Source: a bacterium (GTDB taxonomy: Bacteria > Tectomicrobia > Entotheonellia > Entotheonellales > Entotheonellaceae). Taken from it: DNA of 37,303 nt. The stretch is taken from NCBI GenBank assembly GCA_027294925.1, contig JAPULM010000251.1, forward strand, positions 1-37,303, given 5' to 3'. The position numbers were made by a program, and so were the translations under genes. Of this stretch, positions 24,755-33,811 are shown in pieces. Below the pieces are notes generated by a model, which was not told where the DNA came from, ran no database searches, and worked only from the letters and a program-made list of their open reading frames with translations. Position 1 is the stretch's first letter, and every line of letters begins with the position of its first letter.

Positions 24755-26164
24755 ATGAACACGGACCAGATGAAACACGAACTAGGCAACATCGTTGGCG
24801 CGTCAAACGTCTTGACGTCACGAGCCGAACGCACTGTGTATAGCTATGATGCATCCGTGTTCCGCGGTCGCGATCCGATGGCCGTGGTATTTCCGGAAAA
24901 CGCCGAGCAAATCGTCCATCTGGTGCGGTGGTGTAACGACCATCACATGCCTTACATTGCACGTGGTGCCGGCACGGCGATTAGTGGTGGTTCAATCTCC
25001 ACCCACGGTGGTCTGATGATTGGACTATCCCATATGAATCGCGTGCTGGAGATCGACTTAGACAACCGCCTGGCGGTAGTTGAGCCCGGCGTTATCAATC
25101 AAGACTTGAAACAGCAGCTTGCCGCTCACGGATATGGCTACACCTACGTTCCCGACCCAGGCAGCCAGGTGGTCTCAACCATCGGTGGTAATGTATCCAC
25201 CAATGCCGGCGGCATGCACTGCCTCAAATACGGTATTACCTGCAACCACATTCTCGGTCTGGAGGTCGTTCTACCCAATGGCGACATGGTGCAGGTGGGT
25301 GGCAAAGTGATGGATCAGCCAGGCGCAGACCTTACGGGGCTACTGGTTGGCTCGGAAGGCACCCTGGGCATCGTTACCAAGATCATTGTACGTCTGCTAC
25401 GCTTACCCGAGGCGGTGGTCACACAACTGGCTTTGTTCAAACGGGTTGATGACGCGGCAAACGCCGTCTCTGACATCATCACTGATGGTATCTTACCGGC
25501 GGCTCTGGAACTGATGGATGAAGCAAGTATGCGGGTTATCGATCAGGCCATTCACATCGGCTTTCCGGACAACGCCGGTGCGGCGTTGATTCTGGAGCTG
25601 GACGGCTTACATGACGACATGCAACGTAACATCGACAGCGTCGCACAGATTTGCAAATCGCACGACGTCCTCTCCATCGAAACCGCTGCAAGCGAAGCGG
25701 AAAGTGCACGTTTATGGCTGAGTCGTCGTGCGGCCTTTGGCGCCTATGCTCGTTTGGCCTCAGACTGTTACATCGTGGACGGCTGTGTGCCGCGCAGCAA
25801 GTTACCCGAGGCCTTACGGCGGGTCACGGCAATCGGAGAACGTCACGGCCTGCAAATTGTCAACTTGGCCCACGCAGGAGACGGCAACCTGCATCCGTCG
25901 ATTCCATTCTATAAAGAACAACCGGGTGAAACGGAGCGCGTCCTAGCGGCCGGCCGCGACATCCTAGAGGTCTGCGTCGAGCTCGGCGGTAGTATCACTG
26001 GTGAACACGGCGTTGGCATCGAAAAACAGAATGAAATGTCTCTGATGTACAGCGATACAGAACTAGAAGTGATGTATCGTATTAAGCAAGCGCATGACCC
26101 CAACGACCTGTGTAATCCCAAAAAAATCTTCCCACTCCGTATGTTGGCGAGTACAGCCCCATGA
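24755..26164 (+). CDS. glcD: glycolate oxidase subunit GlcD (FAD-linked)
   Basis: GlcD is the FAD subunit that oxidises glycolate (or a related 2-hydroxy acid) to glyoxylate. The 469-residue protein has the PCMH-type FAD domain: GAGT...SGGS at 71-80, PDPGS at 133-137, and GGNVSTNAGGMHCLKYG at 144-160. The FAD-oxidase C-terminal domain contains NLAHAGDGNLHP and GSITGEHGVG. AGAGG precedes the ATG by about eight bases. Its last codons overlap glcE by ATGA. D-lactate dehydrogenases share the fold, but the glcDEF order strongly favours glycolate oxidase. No glcC regulator or malate synthase gene is nearby. Confidence 0.92.
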   Translation: MNTDQMKHELGNIVGASNVLTSRAERTVYSYDASVFRGRDPMAVVFPENAEQIVHLVRWCNDHHMPYIARGAGTAISGGSISTHGGLMIGLSHMNRVLEIDLDNRLAVVEPGVINQDLKQQLAAHGYGYTYVPDPGSQVVSTIGGNVSTNAGGMHCLKYGITCNHILGLEVVLPNGDMVQVGGKVMDQPGADLTGLLVGSEGTLGIVTKIIVRLLRLPEAVVTQLALFKRVDDAANAVSDIITDGILPAALELMDEASMRVIDQAIHIGFPDNAGAALILELDGLHDDMQRNIDSVAQICKSHDVLSIETAASEAESARLWLSRRAAFGAYARLASDCYIVDGCVPRSKLPEALRRVTAIGERHGLQIVNLAHAGDGNLHPSIPFYKEQPGETERVLAAGRDILEVCVELGGSITGEHGVGIEKQNEMSLMYSDTELEVMYRIKQAHDPNDLCNPKKIFPLRMLASTAP

Positions 26165-27522
26165 CACTCCCCGGTCCCCTGCTTAGCAAGCTTGAAAACA
26201 TTGCGGGCGCTGCGGCTATCCGGCTCGACGCAACGCAACGCTCGGCATTCGCCATTGACGATTGCGAGCCCGCCGTGGTGGTATATCCCAACACTGTGGC
26301 ACAAGCTGCCGAACTCGTGGCGTTGGCCGGGCGTGAGAGCATGTCGCTAACGCCGTGGGGGCAAGGCACACAAATGCACTTGGGCAAAGCGCCGATCCGC
26401 TATGACCTTGCCCTATCGCTAGCAGGTTTGAGCCGGATGCTCGAATACGATGAGGCAAATTTCACAGTGACAGCTGAAGCCGGTATGCCCCTCCGTGAGA
26501 TGCACAAGACGTCGCTACCCAAGCGTCAGTTCTTACCGCTCGGATTTCCCGGTAGCATGGCTAGTCTTGGCGGCGCACTGGCAACCAATACCAGTGGTGT
26601 CAAACGTTTGCGTTACGGTGGGGTACGCGACCTGCTACTCGGTGTACGCGTAGCGCTACCAGATGGTTCCCTCGTCCACTTTGGCGGTAGGGTGGTCAAA
26701 AACGTCGCCGGCTATGACATGAACAAACTGTTTATTGGTTCGCTAGGGGCGTTTGGCGTCATCCTGGAAGCCACCTATCGTCTGGCGGCCCTGCCCGAAG
26801 ATGACCGCATACTGGCCGCGGTGTTTCCCAGCGTGTCACAAGCGACTCAAGCAGCAGCCGTCATACAAGCCTCTCAGCTTCTACCCTCAGCGATCACGTT
26901 GCTCAGCACCGAAGCAGCAGCCGTCTGCAATCTGTCGTTCTTGCTCACGGCACATGACGACCAGGTGGTGTTGTGCCTAAACTTTGATGGTATGCATGAG
27001 GCCGTCGAGCGACAACTGCATGATAGTCAGATGGTCTGTGAACAGCATGGTAGCGTATCTGTTGCACAAATCTCGGGGGAAGCCATGTTGACCTTGTGGG
27101 AAGGCCAAGCAGCCTGGCGCGCAGCCCCGAACGATGTCGACCAGAACCGCATGCAGGCCCGCCTTGGCATACTGCCGAGTCACATCACAACAGTCATCCA
27201 GCAGATCACAGCCCCGCAAAGATTTTGTCAACAGGGCGGACAATGGCTGGCTGACTATAGCAGCGGTCAAATCTTCGCTCATCTGCCACTGGACAATCCC
27301 GAAACGGCAACACATGGCGAAGCGTCCGGCTGGTTGCGCAATCTTCGTGCCCAGCTACGCGACGGAGATGGATACTGCGTGATCGAGTATGTACCGGCAA
27401 TACTACGTCGGCAGCTCGATATCTGGGGCAAATCGTCCGGTGATCAACTGTTACGCCTCTATAAACAACATTTTGATCCACATGCCGTACTGAATCCCGG
27501 ACGCTATGCCGCCGGATTGTAA
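26161..27522 (+). CDS. glcE: glycolate oxidase subunit GlcE (FAD-binding)
   Basis: GlcE is the second FAD-domain subunit of the three-part glycolate oxidase. The 453-residue protein has a weaker GlcD-like FAD domain: TPWGQGTQMHLG (near 65), the segment with LGGALATNTSGVKRLRYGGVRDLLLG (two halves near 135-160), and KNVAGYDMNKLFIGS. It ends with HFDPHAVLNPGRY, the usual GlcE/GlcD tail. At 453 residues it is longer than E. coli GlcE (about 350), because the middle section after residue 220 is expanded. The four-base overlap with glcD shows translational coupling. The order with glcD and glcF makes the identity secure. Confidence 0.9.
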   Translation: MTLPGPLLSKLENIAGAAAIRLDATQRSAFAIDDCEPAVVVYPNTVAQAAELVALAGRESMSLTPWGQGTQMHLGKAPIRYDLALSLAGLSRMLEYDEANFTVTAEAGMPLREMHKTSLPKRQFLPLGFPGSMASLGGALATNTSGVKRLRYGGVRDLLLGVRVALPDGSLVHFGGRVVKNVAGYDMNKLFIGSLGAFGVILEATYRLAALPEDDRILAAVFPSVSQATQAAAVIQASQLLPSAITLLSTEAAAVCNLSFLLTAHDDQVVLCLNFDGMHEAVERQLHDSQMVCEQHGSVSVAQISGEAMLTLWEGQAAWRAAPNDVDQNRMQARLGILPSHITTVIQQITAPQRFCQQGGQWLADYSSGQIFAHLPLDNPETATHGEASGWLRNLRAQLRDGDGYCVIEYVPAILRRQLDIWGKSSGDQLLRLYKQHFDPHAVLNPGRYAAGL

Positions 27523-27538
27523 CGTAAGGAAAAACGCC

Positions 27539-28861
27539 GTGCGTACAACAACTACTGCCGCCCCCACAAACCCAGACGTTTTGCCTTTGCAGCAAGCCTT
27601 ACAACACGCCGACACCAGCTGCATCAAATGTGGATTTTGTCTACCCACCTGTCCCACTTACCGACTAACCGGTAATGAAGCAGCGTCGCCGCGAGGACGT
27701 ATCGACCTGATGCAAGCTGTTGCACGCGGCGATTTGGCGGCTAACGATATCTTCGACCAGCTCGATTTTTGTCTGGGATGCCGGGCGTGTGAAACCGCTT
27801 GTCCGGCCGGTGTCGAATTTGGCGCCCTGTTGGAAGTCGGCCGCGCAGTAGCCAAAGCTGGCAGAGAAGCCTCTTTCTTGGCTATTTGGCTACAACATAC
27901 AGCGCTGCACACGATACTCCCCTCTCCCTGGCGCCTGCGCTTACTGGCTAACCTATTACGCTTCTATCAAACCAGTGGCCTACAACAATTCCTGCGATAC
28001 ACCAGTCTCTTACAACGTCTGTCACCCTCGTTTGCCACCATAGAAGCGATACTGCCTGCAATACCCTCGGCAGCTGAACGTCACCTTGTACCGGAGGAAA
28101 CGCCACCACAAGGGGATGAACATGGTCAAGTCGCCATCCTCACAGGCTGTGTGATGCCCGAATTGCTACCACAGGTCAATCAGGCAACCGTGCATGTGTT
28201 ATCAATGAATGGATATCGCGTCTTGGCGCCTGCCGCACAGCACTGCTGTGGCGCCTTGCAGACACATGCTGGTGAGCTAGAAAAAGCACGAGAACTCGCC
28301 AGATATACCATTACGGTATTTGAAGCGACAAAGGCGAAATGGATTGTGGTGAATTCAGCGGGATGTGGGGCAACGATGAAAACATACGGGCATTTACTGG
28401 CAGACGATCCGGAATTTGCAACGCGTGCCTCTACGTTCAGTAATCGGGTGTGTGACATCAGCGAAGTCCTTGTGACAGAACCGTTGCGCCAGCCGCTTAA
28501 GCCCATGCCAGTCCGGGTCGCTTATGACGACCCTTGTCATCTTTTGCACGGGCAGAAGATCAGCACGCCGCCTCGAGACCTCCTACGTCAGATTCCGCAA
28601 TTGCAACTTGTAGAGGTACCCGAGAGCGACTGGTGTTGCGGCAGCGCTGGTATTTATAATCTCGTGCATACCAACACAGCCCAGGAACTCCTGGACCGAA
28701 AGATGGCCCACATTGCTTCTGTCCAACCGCAGATAATTGCCACTGGTAATCCTGGCTGTATCCTCCAACTGCGCCAAGGCGTCGCGCGCCATCAACTTAA
28801 CATTGAGGTGGCCCACCCGGTGGAAATCCTGTCCCGGGCATATACGCAAGCTGCCCTTTAA
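27539..28861 (+). CDS. glcF: glycolate oxidase iron-sulfur subunit GlcF
   Basis: GlcF carries electrons from GlcD/E toward the quinone pool. The 440-residue protein has two 4Fe-4S motifs, C28/C31/C34 with C38 (CIKCGFCLPTC) and C78/C81/C84 with C88 (CLGCRACETAC). Two CCG domains follow, with CCGALQTHAGE and CCGSAGIYNL, and a DDPCHLLHGQ segment. I prefer GTG 27539, since AAGGA lies eight bases upstream. The ATG at 27506 lies inside glcE and has no ribosome binding site; using it would add eleven residues. It ends the operon and is convergent with the receiver-HisKA gene. Confidence 0.92.
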   Translation: MRTTTTAAPTNPDVLPLQQALQHADTSCIKCGFCLPTCPTYRLTGNEAASPRGRIDLMQAVARGDLAANDIFDQLDFCLGCRACETACPAGVEFGALLEVGRAVAKAGREASFLAIWLQHTALHTILPSPWRLRLLANLLRFYQTSGLQQFLRYTSLLQRLSPSFATIEAILPAIPSAAERHLVPEETPPQGDEHGQVAILTGCVMPELLPQVNQATVHVLSMNGYRVLAPAAQHCCGALQTHAGELEKARELARYTITVFEATKAKWIVVNSAGCGATMKTYGHLLADDPEFATRASTFSNRVCDISEVLVTEPLRQPLKPMPVRVAYDDPCHLLHGQKISTPPRDLLRQIPQLQLVEVPESDWCCGSAGIYNLVHTNTAQELLDRKMAHIASVQPQIIATGNPGCILQLRQGVARHQLNIEVAHPVEILSRAYTQAAL

Positions 28862-28901
28862 ATAACGACTGTTAGCCTCAAAGCGTTCTCAATAGCCACA
28901 A

Positions 28902-29600
28902 TCAGTTCTTCACGTTCATGCTGAGTTGGCCAGTATCCATCCGTGTGGTATCCAGGAAGTCATTGAGGCCAAGGGTTATCTGATCGCAGCTTTTTTTGAC
29001 CATGTCAAGGTACTCCTGCTGTGTGTCGCTCAGCGGCCCGGCAATCCCATCTAGCAAAATCGACACAAACTCATGGGCGGACGTCAGGAGCATTTTAAGC
29101 TGGTGAGAAAGCATGTAGTAAAATCGTTGCATCTCATCGTTCTTACGTCTAAGCGCCTCGTTGGTCTGTACAAGTATCCGGCGTTGTTCCTCAGCAGCCA
29201 TGCGAAGCCTGTGTTTCTCCACGGCATCGGCAACCGCACGTCCGAGGCTCTCAGGCGACAACGTACGCTTAAGCAAGTAGTCCGCAGCGCCCGCCTTCAT
29301 CGCTTCGACACCCAACATTTCGTTTCCGCCACCGGTCATCATAATGACGGGAAGCGGCGCCCCTTTATTCTCGCTGCCTAATGCCTGCAGGAATTCCAAG
29401 CCATCGAGATCAGGCAGACGATAATCCAATAGAATGCAGTCGGGTGACACGGCACGGCATAAATCCAATCCTTCTTCACCTAGCTCTGCTTCCAAGAAGT
29501 CAAATTTGTATTCGTTATGTTGCTCTAAGAATCGTCGGCATATCTCTCGATGCCCTGGATCATCATCGATAATAAGGAGCCGCAGTGGCATCTCGGTCAT
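28902..29600 (-). CDS. receiver domain fused to a HisKA dimerisation domain, no ATPase domain
   Basis: The first part (1-125) is a complete receiver: acidic pair D12/D13, phospho-acceptor D59 in LLDYRLPD, T89 and K111. After a coiled-coil linker (128-158), residues 159-222 match a histidine-kinase dimerisation domain with H166 in LSHQLKMLLTSA. The protein then stops at residue 232. The HATPase domain needed for autophosphorylation is absent, and the DNA beyond the stop belongs to the convergent glcF end. It could be a truncated hybrid kinase or a receiver that dimerises through HisKA and passes phosphate. The ATG at 29600 follows GGAGG by about ten bases; a GTG three bases earlier is possible. 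Confidence 0.75.
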   Translation of the reverse strand: MTEMPLRLLIIDDDPGHREICRRFLEQHNEYKFDFLEAELGEEGLDLCRAVSPDCILLDYRLPDLDGLEFLQALGSENKGAPLPVIMMTGGGNEMLGVEAMKAGAADYLLKRTLSPESLGRAVADAVEKHRLRMAAEEQRRILVQTNEALRRKNDEMQRFYYMLSHQLKMLLTSAHEFVSILLDGIAGPLSDTQQEYLDMVKKSCDQITLGLNDFLDTTRMDTGQLSMNVKN

Positions 29601-29663
29601 CACGCTGCCTCCTCTTTCGGTAATCGGTTTGGGCTATTGGCTTACCGGTTGGCCTAACGCCTG

Positions 29664-29828
29664 TTAAATCACTGCCAGGAGTTCAGCTGCCTCGTAGGGC
29701 TTCTCGAAAAACCCCACGGCGCCGATTTCCATCGCCTGTTCTCGCAACCTTGTCTTTGGACCCTTTCCGCTGCTCTTATCGACCCTTAGCAGGAATCTCT
29801 TAAGACCACTCAGAGAGTTGGAACTCTC
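29664..29828 (-). pseudogene. C-terminal remnant of a response-regulator receiver
   Basis: Directly after the enolase-family stop, the same frame stays open for 54 codons to a TAA. The last 20 residues (EIGAVGFFEKPYEAAELLAVI) match the end of a receiver domain: the alanine helix, the Lys-Pro pair and the final helix. The residues before them are basic and poorly matched. There is no start codon except an ATG inside that final motif. I infer a truncated receiver gene left upstream of the receiver-HisKA gene. Confidence 0.5.
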
Positions 29829-30917
29829 TTACCCTACTTGGTAACGATTGATCGCCTCGGCATTAAACTGGAGCCCTAAACCTGGTTTCTTAGGCACAAC
29901 GATCTGCCCATCTTCGATGGCTGGCGTTTCTTCAAACAGTCGCAAGGTCCAGGGCATATATTCTACGGTCAGTCCATTCGGAATCGCGGCGATTAGATGG
30001 ACGTGTATTTCCGGGATCAGATGGCTAACCACCGGTATATTGAACGCCTCCGCCATACCGGCGACTTTCATCCACTGCGTGATGCCGCCAACCCGAACCA
30101 GGTCAATCATCACAAGGTCAATGGAACGGGCTTCCAGCATATGACGAAACGGTCGAATACCATAGTGATACTCGCCTGCGGCAATCGGCGTAGTTAAAGC
30201 GTCAGCCACCCGAGCCAAACCCTGGTAATCGTCATGTGCCACCACATCTTCAAGCCAGAATAGATGATACGGCTCCACTCGTCGACCAATCTCAATGGCT
30301 TGATTGACGTCCCAAAGCTGGTTAATGTCGCACATCAAATCGATGTCGTCACCAATGCCGTTACGCATGACGCGCACCCGTTCGACCTCTCGCCCCACAG
30401 TAGGCTCGGCCCCGAGCTGCATCTTCATCTGTTTGAAACCCATCTCCACCAGACGTGGTCCGGCCTCAGACAAATAGTCCACCGGGTGCGGACGCATCAA
30501 AGCCCCACTCGCATAGGTTGGGGCGCGATCCCGATAGCCACCAAGCAGCGTACAGAGCGGTTGATCCAATACCTTACCCTTGATATCCCATAACGCCATG
30601 TCAATGGCCGATAACGCCAGCGTAAAAATACCACTAGGACCCGCGCCACTGGCCGCCTGGCGTAACTTGGCAACAATCGCTTCTACCCGTAGCGGATTTT
30701 CACCGATCACCAAGGCGCCTAAGGCATCTACTGCCTCCCGCAGGGCACCGGTTAGTGGGCCACCAAAAAAGGTGATACCAATCCCGGCCACGCCGTCATC
30801 CGTTCCCAACTCCAGGGTCACAAATTCACGTGTCTCATCAGTCTCTGGCAATCCGACCACCAGTGGATTATCTGCCGGGGTCCTGACAATCCGTGTGCGC
30901 ACATGTGTCACGTTCAT
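29829..30917 (-). CDS. enolase-superfamily enzyme (mandelate racemase/muconate lactonizing type)
   Basis: Members of this family take a proton next to a carboxylate, then racemise, dehydrate or cycloisomerise it. The 362-residue protein has an N-terminal capping domain and a TIM barrel with K163 and K165 (KQMKMQLG), metal ligands D197 (CDIN), E223 (LEDV) and E249 (GEYHYG), and a catalytic-type H299 (VVSHLIPE). The K-x-K plus His pattern fits the mandelate racemase subgroup, often sugar-acid dehydratases. It follows the alcohol dehydrogenase gene by 11 bases on the same strand, so both likely act in one sugar-acid or alcohol route. The exact substrate cannot be read from sequence. Confidence 0.88.
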   Translation of the reverse strand: MNVTHVRTRIVRTPADNPLVVGLPETDETREFVTLELGTDDGVAGIGITFFGGPLTGALREAVDALGALVIGENPLRVEAIVAKLRQAASGAGPSGIFTLALSAIDMALWDIKGKVLDQPLCTLLGGYRDRAPTYASGALMRPHPVDYLSEAGPRLVEMGFKQMKMQLGAEPTVGREVERVRVMRNGIGDDIDLMCDINQLWDVNQAIEIGRRVEPYHLFWLEDVVAHDDYQGLARVADALTTPIAAGEYHYGIRPFRHMLEARSIDLVMIDLVRVGGITQWMKVAGMAEAFNIPVVSHLIPEIHVHLIAAIPNGLTVEYMPWTLRLFEETPAIEDGQIVVPKKPGLGLQFNAEAINRYQVG

Positions 30918-30928
30918 CAGCGCTTCCT

Positions 30929-32014
30929 TTAACTGTCAAAGCGAATAATCTGCCGGACAACCTCTCCCGTCAGCAGGGCTTGAAACGCATCGTTGATCTC
31001 ATCAAGCGTAATCTCTCGCGAGATCATTTCATCGAGTTTGAGTTTACCACTGAGGTACATATCAACATAGCGTGGCATATCGACGCGAAAACGATTTGAC
31101 CCCATACTAGAGCCCTGAATCTTTTTTTCCTGCAAGAAATCAGAACCACGCAGCTCAATATTCGTTCCTACCGGGATCATGCCAATTACCGTTGCTGTGC
31201 CACCTTTGGCAAGCATGCGGAAGGCCTGCTCAGCCGTGCTCTTCAAGCCAATGGCCTCAAACGAATACTCGACCCCGCCATCGGTCATGTCTCGCACCTG
31301 CCGAACGGGGTCGCCGTCGGACGCATTGACCAAATCAGTTGCACCACAGATCTGGGCAAGTTCGAGCTTGGAAGCCTGCGTGTCAATCGCAATGATGCGT
31401 CCGGCTCCGGCAATAGCAGCCCCTTGCACAGCGCTCAGCCCAACGCCGCCACAACCACTCACGGCCACCGTGCTACCGGGCGGAACGGCTGCCGTGTTGA
31501 TCACCGCACCAACCCCTGTGGTCACACCGCAACCAATCAGGGCCGCCTTGTCAAGCGGCATATCCTCACGAACTTTCACCACGGCATGCTCATGCACCAG
31601 TAGCTGTTCGGCATACGATGACAGATTGGCAAACTGGTGCATCAAGGCGCCATTCTGTGACAAACGTGGCGTCTCACCTTCTCGGCGGTCTAGTCCTTCA
31701 CGATTGCACAGGTTAGGCCGCCCGGTCGTACAATAATTACAATGCCCACAAAAGACGGACAGACACGTAATCACAGGGTCGCCAGGTTTCACATAATCCA
31801 CCGCAGACCCCACTGCTTCGACGATCCCTGCCGATTCGTGGCCAAGTACAACCGGCGTCGGCGTCGGATAGAGACCCTCGTAAAAATGCACATCGCTGTG
31901 ACAAACACCCGCAGCAACTGTACGGATTAGCACCTCACGCGGCCCAGGAGCACTGATATCAACATCTTCAATGGTAAGTGGTTGATGCACTTGACGGAAT
32001 ACTGCAGCTTTCAT
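30929..32014 (-). CDS. zinc-dependent alcohol dehydrogenase
   Basis: This medium-chain NAD(P)-dependent dehydrogenase oxidises an alcohol to an aldehyde or ketone. The 361-residue protein has catalytic-zinc ligands C38 (GVCHSD), H59/E60 (GHESAG) and C162 (IGCGVTTG), and structural-zinc Cys C89, C92, C95 and C103. The nucleotide motif SGCGGVGLSAVQGA lies near 186-199. The pattern is near class III/S-(hydroxymethyl)-type enzymes, but the substrate is unclear. ATG 32014 has AAGGGAG about nine bases upstream; the frame extends earlier without coding character. It is upstream of the enolase-family gene, with an 11-base gap. Confidence 0.9.
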   Translation of the reverse strand: MKAAVFRQVHQPLTIEDVDISAPGPREVLIRTVAAGVCHSDVHFYEGLYPTPTPVVLGHESAGIVEAVGSAVDYVKPGDPVITCLSVFCGHCNYCTTGRPNLCNREGLDRREGETPRLSQNGALMHQFANLSSYAEQLLVHEHAVVKVREDMPLDKAALIGCGVTTGVGAVINTAAVPPGSTVAVSGCGGVGLSAVQGAAIAGAGRIIAIDTQASKLELAQICGATDLVNASDGDPVRQVRDMTDGGVEYSFEAIGLKSTAEQAFRMLAKGGTATVIGMIPVGTNIELRGSDFLQEKKIQGSSMGSNRFRVDMPRYVDMYLSGKLKLDEMISREITLDEINDAFQALLTGEVVRQIIRFDS

Positions 32015-32036
32015 AGCAAAACGCTCCCTTAAACTT

Positions 32037-32065
32037 AGAATAGTTATGGACAATCGCCGCCACAA
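32037..32065 (-). promoter_or_regulatory. candidate sigma70-type promoter for the alcohol dehydrogenase/enolase-family operon
   Basis: On the minus strand, TTGTGG (32065-32060) and TATTCT (32042-32037) are 17 bases apart. The leader to ATG 32014 would be about 15 bases. Otherwise the 277-base gap up to the glycosyltransferase gene shows only a weak ACCCT/AGGGT dyad at 32090-32106. Confidence 0.4.
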
Positions 32066-32291
32066 TGTCACTCACTGCCTTCGTACAGCACCCTACAAAA
32101 GAGGGTACAAATTGACGACGTCGATACATTCAACGTTTCAAGTTTCGTTCCCTTAATTGCGGTGCGCAGCTACTTAGAACGCTCTCAGGGTTGCGAGTAT
32201 AGCACATGCAATCGCCAATCGTACGGATCATCATGCCCTCATGCCGAAAAGCGTTGCGAGATACAAAACCCAACAAGGGATTGACGGGCTG

Positions 32292-33296
32292 CTATGCCGC
32301 ACAAACAAAATCACGACCTTCGACAAACCCCATAGCGGCCATGCTTTGTCGTATCTCCGTACGCGCTTGTAATCCCGCCACCGAAACGACAACCGGATGC
32401 CGCGGTGTCTGCGTTAAAGCCTCCGGTGCAATGACCAGTGCGTGATGAATCCGCTTTCCCAAGCGCCCCGGATGCAACTCGACGATATAGGATGGCCGCT
32501 TCGCATATGGCAACAACGCACGGCGTAACGCTTTACCGGTGCTGCCGTATCCCCAAAGTATGTAAGTCTCAGAATCAGCAAGAAAATGAGCGGCTAAAAA
32601 AGCCGCCTTGCAAGCCGTAAAACTCGCCAGTGCATACCGCGGGTCCACACGCGACAAGCGTTGTGGGTGATCTCGCCAACTCAGCAGGCGTCGTGGGACG
32701 ACCCCAACCGCAGACCCTTGCGACAGCAAGCGCAGTATTAGATCGTAGTCTTCCGGCCAGCCACGATCACGGTACCCCAATGCAAGCAATACCTGGCGCC
32801 GAATCATCAGCGTCGGATGCGCGATCGGGCACTCGACAAAGGCATCCTGGCACACCCGTTGGGCAGAATCGATACTGCCCAACCAACGTTCATAGGCCAG
32901 CCGTCCCTGTCGCAAATGCCGCCGTGGGAAGAGACGAACATGGCATCCTATAGCGACAAGCTGGGGCGTGTTGTTCAACGCTTGCACCTGAACCGCCAGA
33001 CGCTTACGGTGCATAAGATCGTCCGCATCCATACGTGCGATCAAAGGCCCGTGGCAATAATCCAGACCCGTATTGAGGGCTGTCACCACCCCCCGATGCG
33101 GTATTGAAACCACCACAAAGCGCGCATCAGCAGCAGCAAACCTATGTGCACAAGCAAGTGAACCGTCATCCGAACCATCGTCGACAATAATACACTGCCA
33201 ACAGCTCGTCGTTTGGCGCTGGATACTCCGCAGACAAGCCGCTAAGGTGGTTGCAGCATTCCAAACCGGTAGTAATATCGATACCAGCGGCTTCAA
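32292..33296 (-). CDS. family 2 glycosyltransferase with C-terminal Rossmann-like domain
   Basis: Residues about 1-210 form a GT-A glycosyltransferase: KPLVSILLPVWNA at the start, IIVDDGSDDGS, the metal-binding RMDADDL, and WPEDYDLILRL. The last 95 residues, from SETYILWGYGSTGKAL, form a second module with a Gly-rich Rossmann-type loop, a conserved EL.P.R.G end to strand two, and VVVSVAGLQARTEI. No membrane helix is seen. I favour TTG 33296, with GGGAGG six bases upstream and the family's usual N-terminus; an ATG at 33335 adds 13 residues but has no ribosome binding site. It is close downstream of cutA; no other sugar-transfer gene is nearby except distant ugd. Confidence 0.8.
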   Translation of the reverse strand: MKPLVSILLPVWNAATTLAACLRSIQRQTTSCWQCIIVDDGSDDGSLACAHRFAAADARFVVVSIPHRGVVTALNTGLDYCHGPLIARMDADDLMHRKRLAVQVQALNNTPQLVAIGCHVRLFPRRHLRQGRLAYERWLGSIDSAQRVCQDAFVECPIAHPTLMIRRQVLLALGYRDRGWPEDYDLILRLLSQGSAVGVVPRRLLSWRDHPQRLSRVDPRYALASFTACKAAFLAAHFLADSETYILWGYGSTGKALRRALLPYAKRPSYIVELHPGRLGKRIHHALVIAPEALTQTPRHPVVVSVAGLQARTEIRQSMAAMGFVEGRDFVCAA

Positions 33297-33354
33297 TACA
33301 CGCCTCCCGACCTCGTTCTCATATTCTCCTCCCATGCGAGTATTAGATCACAAG

Positions 33355-33687
33355 CTATCTCTGCTGCCCGCCTGTCTCGCCATCGCTTCGGACAACACTG
33401 TGCAGCCAGGTTTCAAACGCGTCATTGACTCGCGGCAGATCAATTTGCCCAACGAAATTCGTATAGGTCACCACCTCCTGGACAGCATCTGCGACGGCCT
33501 CGAAATGTTCCGACTCCGTTTTAACCAGAGCAACGACCTCGGGTTCCGTGGTGATCTTGCCTTCCCATATGTATGTACAGGTAATCTGGTGAAAGTTGAC
33601 ACAATTGGTTAGCCCACGCGCAATCAGCAGCTCGGCGAGAGCCTGCCCTTCGTCCATTGTATTCAGGGTAACGTAGACGAAAATCAC
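33355..33687 (-). CDS. cutA: CutA-like divalent-cation tolerance protein
   Basis: CutA proteins are small trimers that resemble PII and are linked to metal tolerance, though their role is not settled. The 110-residue protein has the family pattern: MIFVYVTLNTMDEG, then a helix to RGLTNCVNFHQI, then YIWEGKI, EVVALVKTESEHFEAV, and the final PRVNDAFETWL. The Cys in TNCVN is at the family position. The usual HPYE.P motif is altered to VTYTNFVGQI, so it is a divergent member. It is about 20 bases upstream of the glycosyltransferase frame on the same strand. Confidence 0.82.
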   Translation of the reverse strand: MIFVYVTLNTMDEGQALAELLIARGLTNCVNFHQITCTYIWEGKITTEPEVVALVKTESEHFEAVADAVQEVVTYTNFVGQIDLPRVNDAFETWLHSVVRSDGETGGQQR

Positions 33688-33811
33688 AGCGGCGTCCTTC
33701 TCATCAAGCGGAATATGTCGTATGGCCTAAAATCACAACAGGGTCGACACTTTTAGCACGCTCCAGGGTTGTTCTATAGAGTGGGCTAGAGGAATTCTAA
33801 TTTGTTCGCCT

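Noticed and set aside
31179..31736. 185-codon plus-strand frame
   Set aside because: It is antisense to the alcohol dehydrogenase, whose zinc ligands and NAD motif are complete.
33073..33612. 179-codon plus-strand frame
   Set aside because: It is antisense to the glycosyltransferase and cutA genes and has low-complexity, unrecognised sequence.
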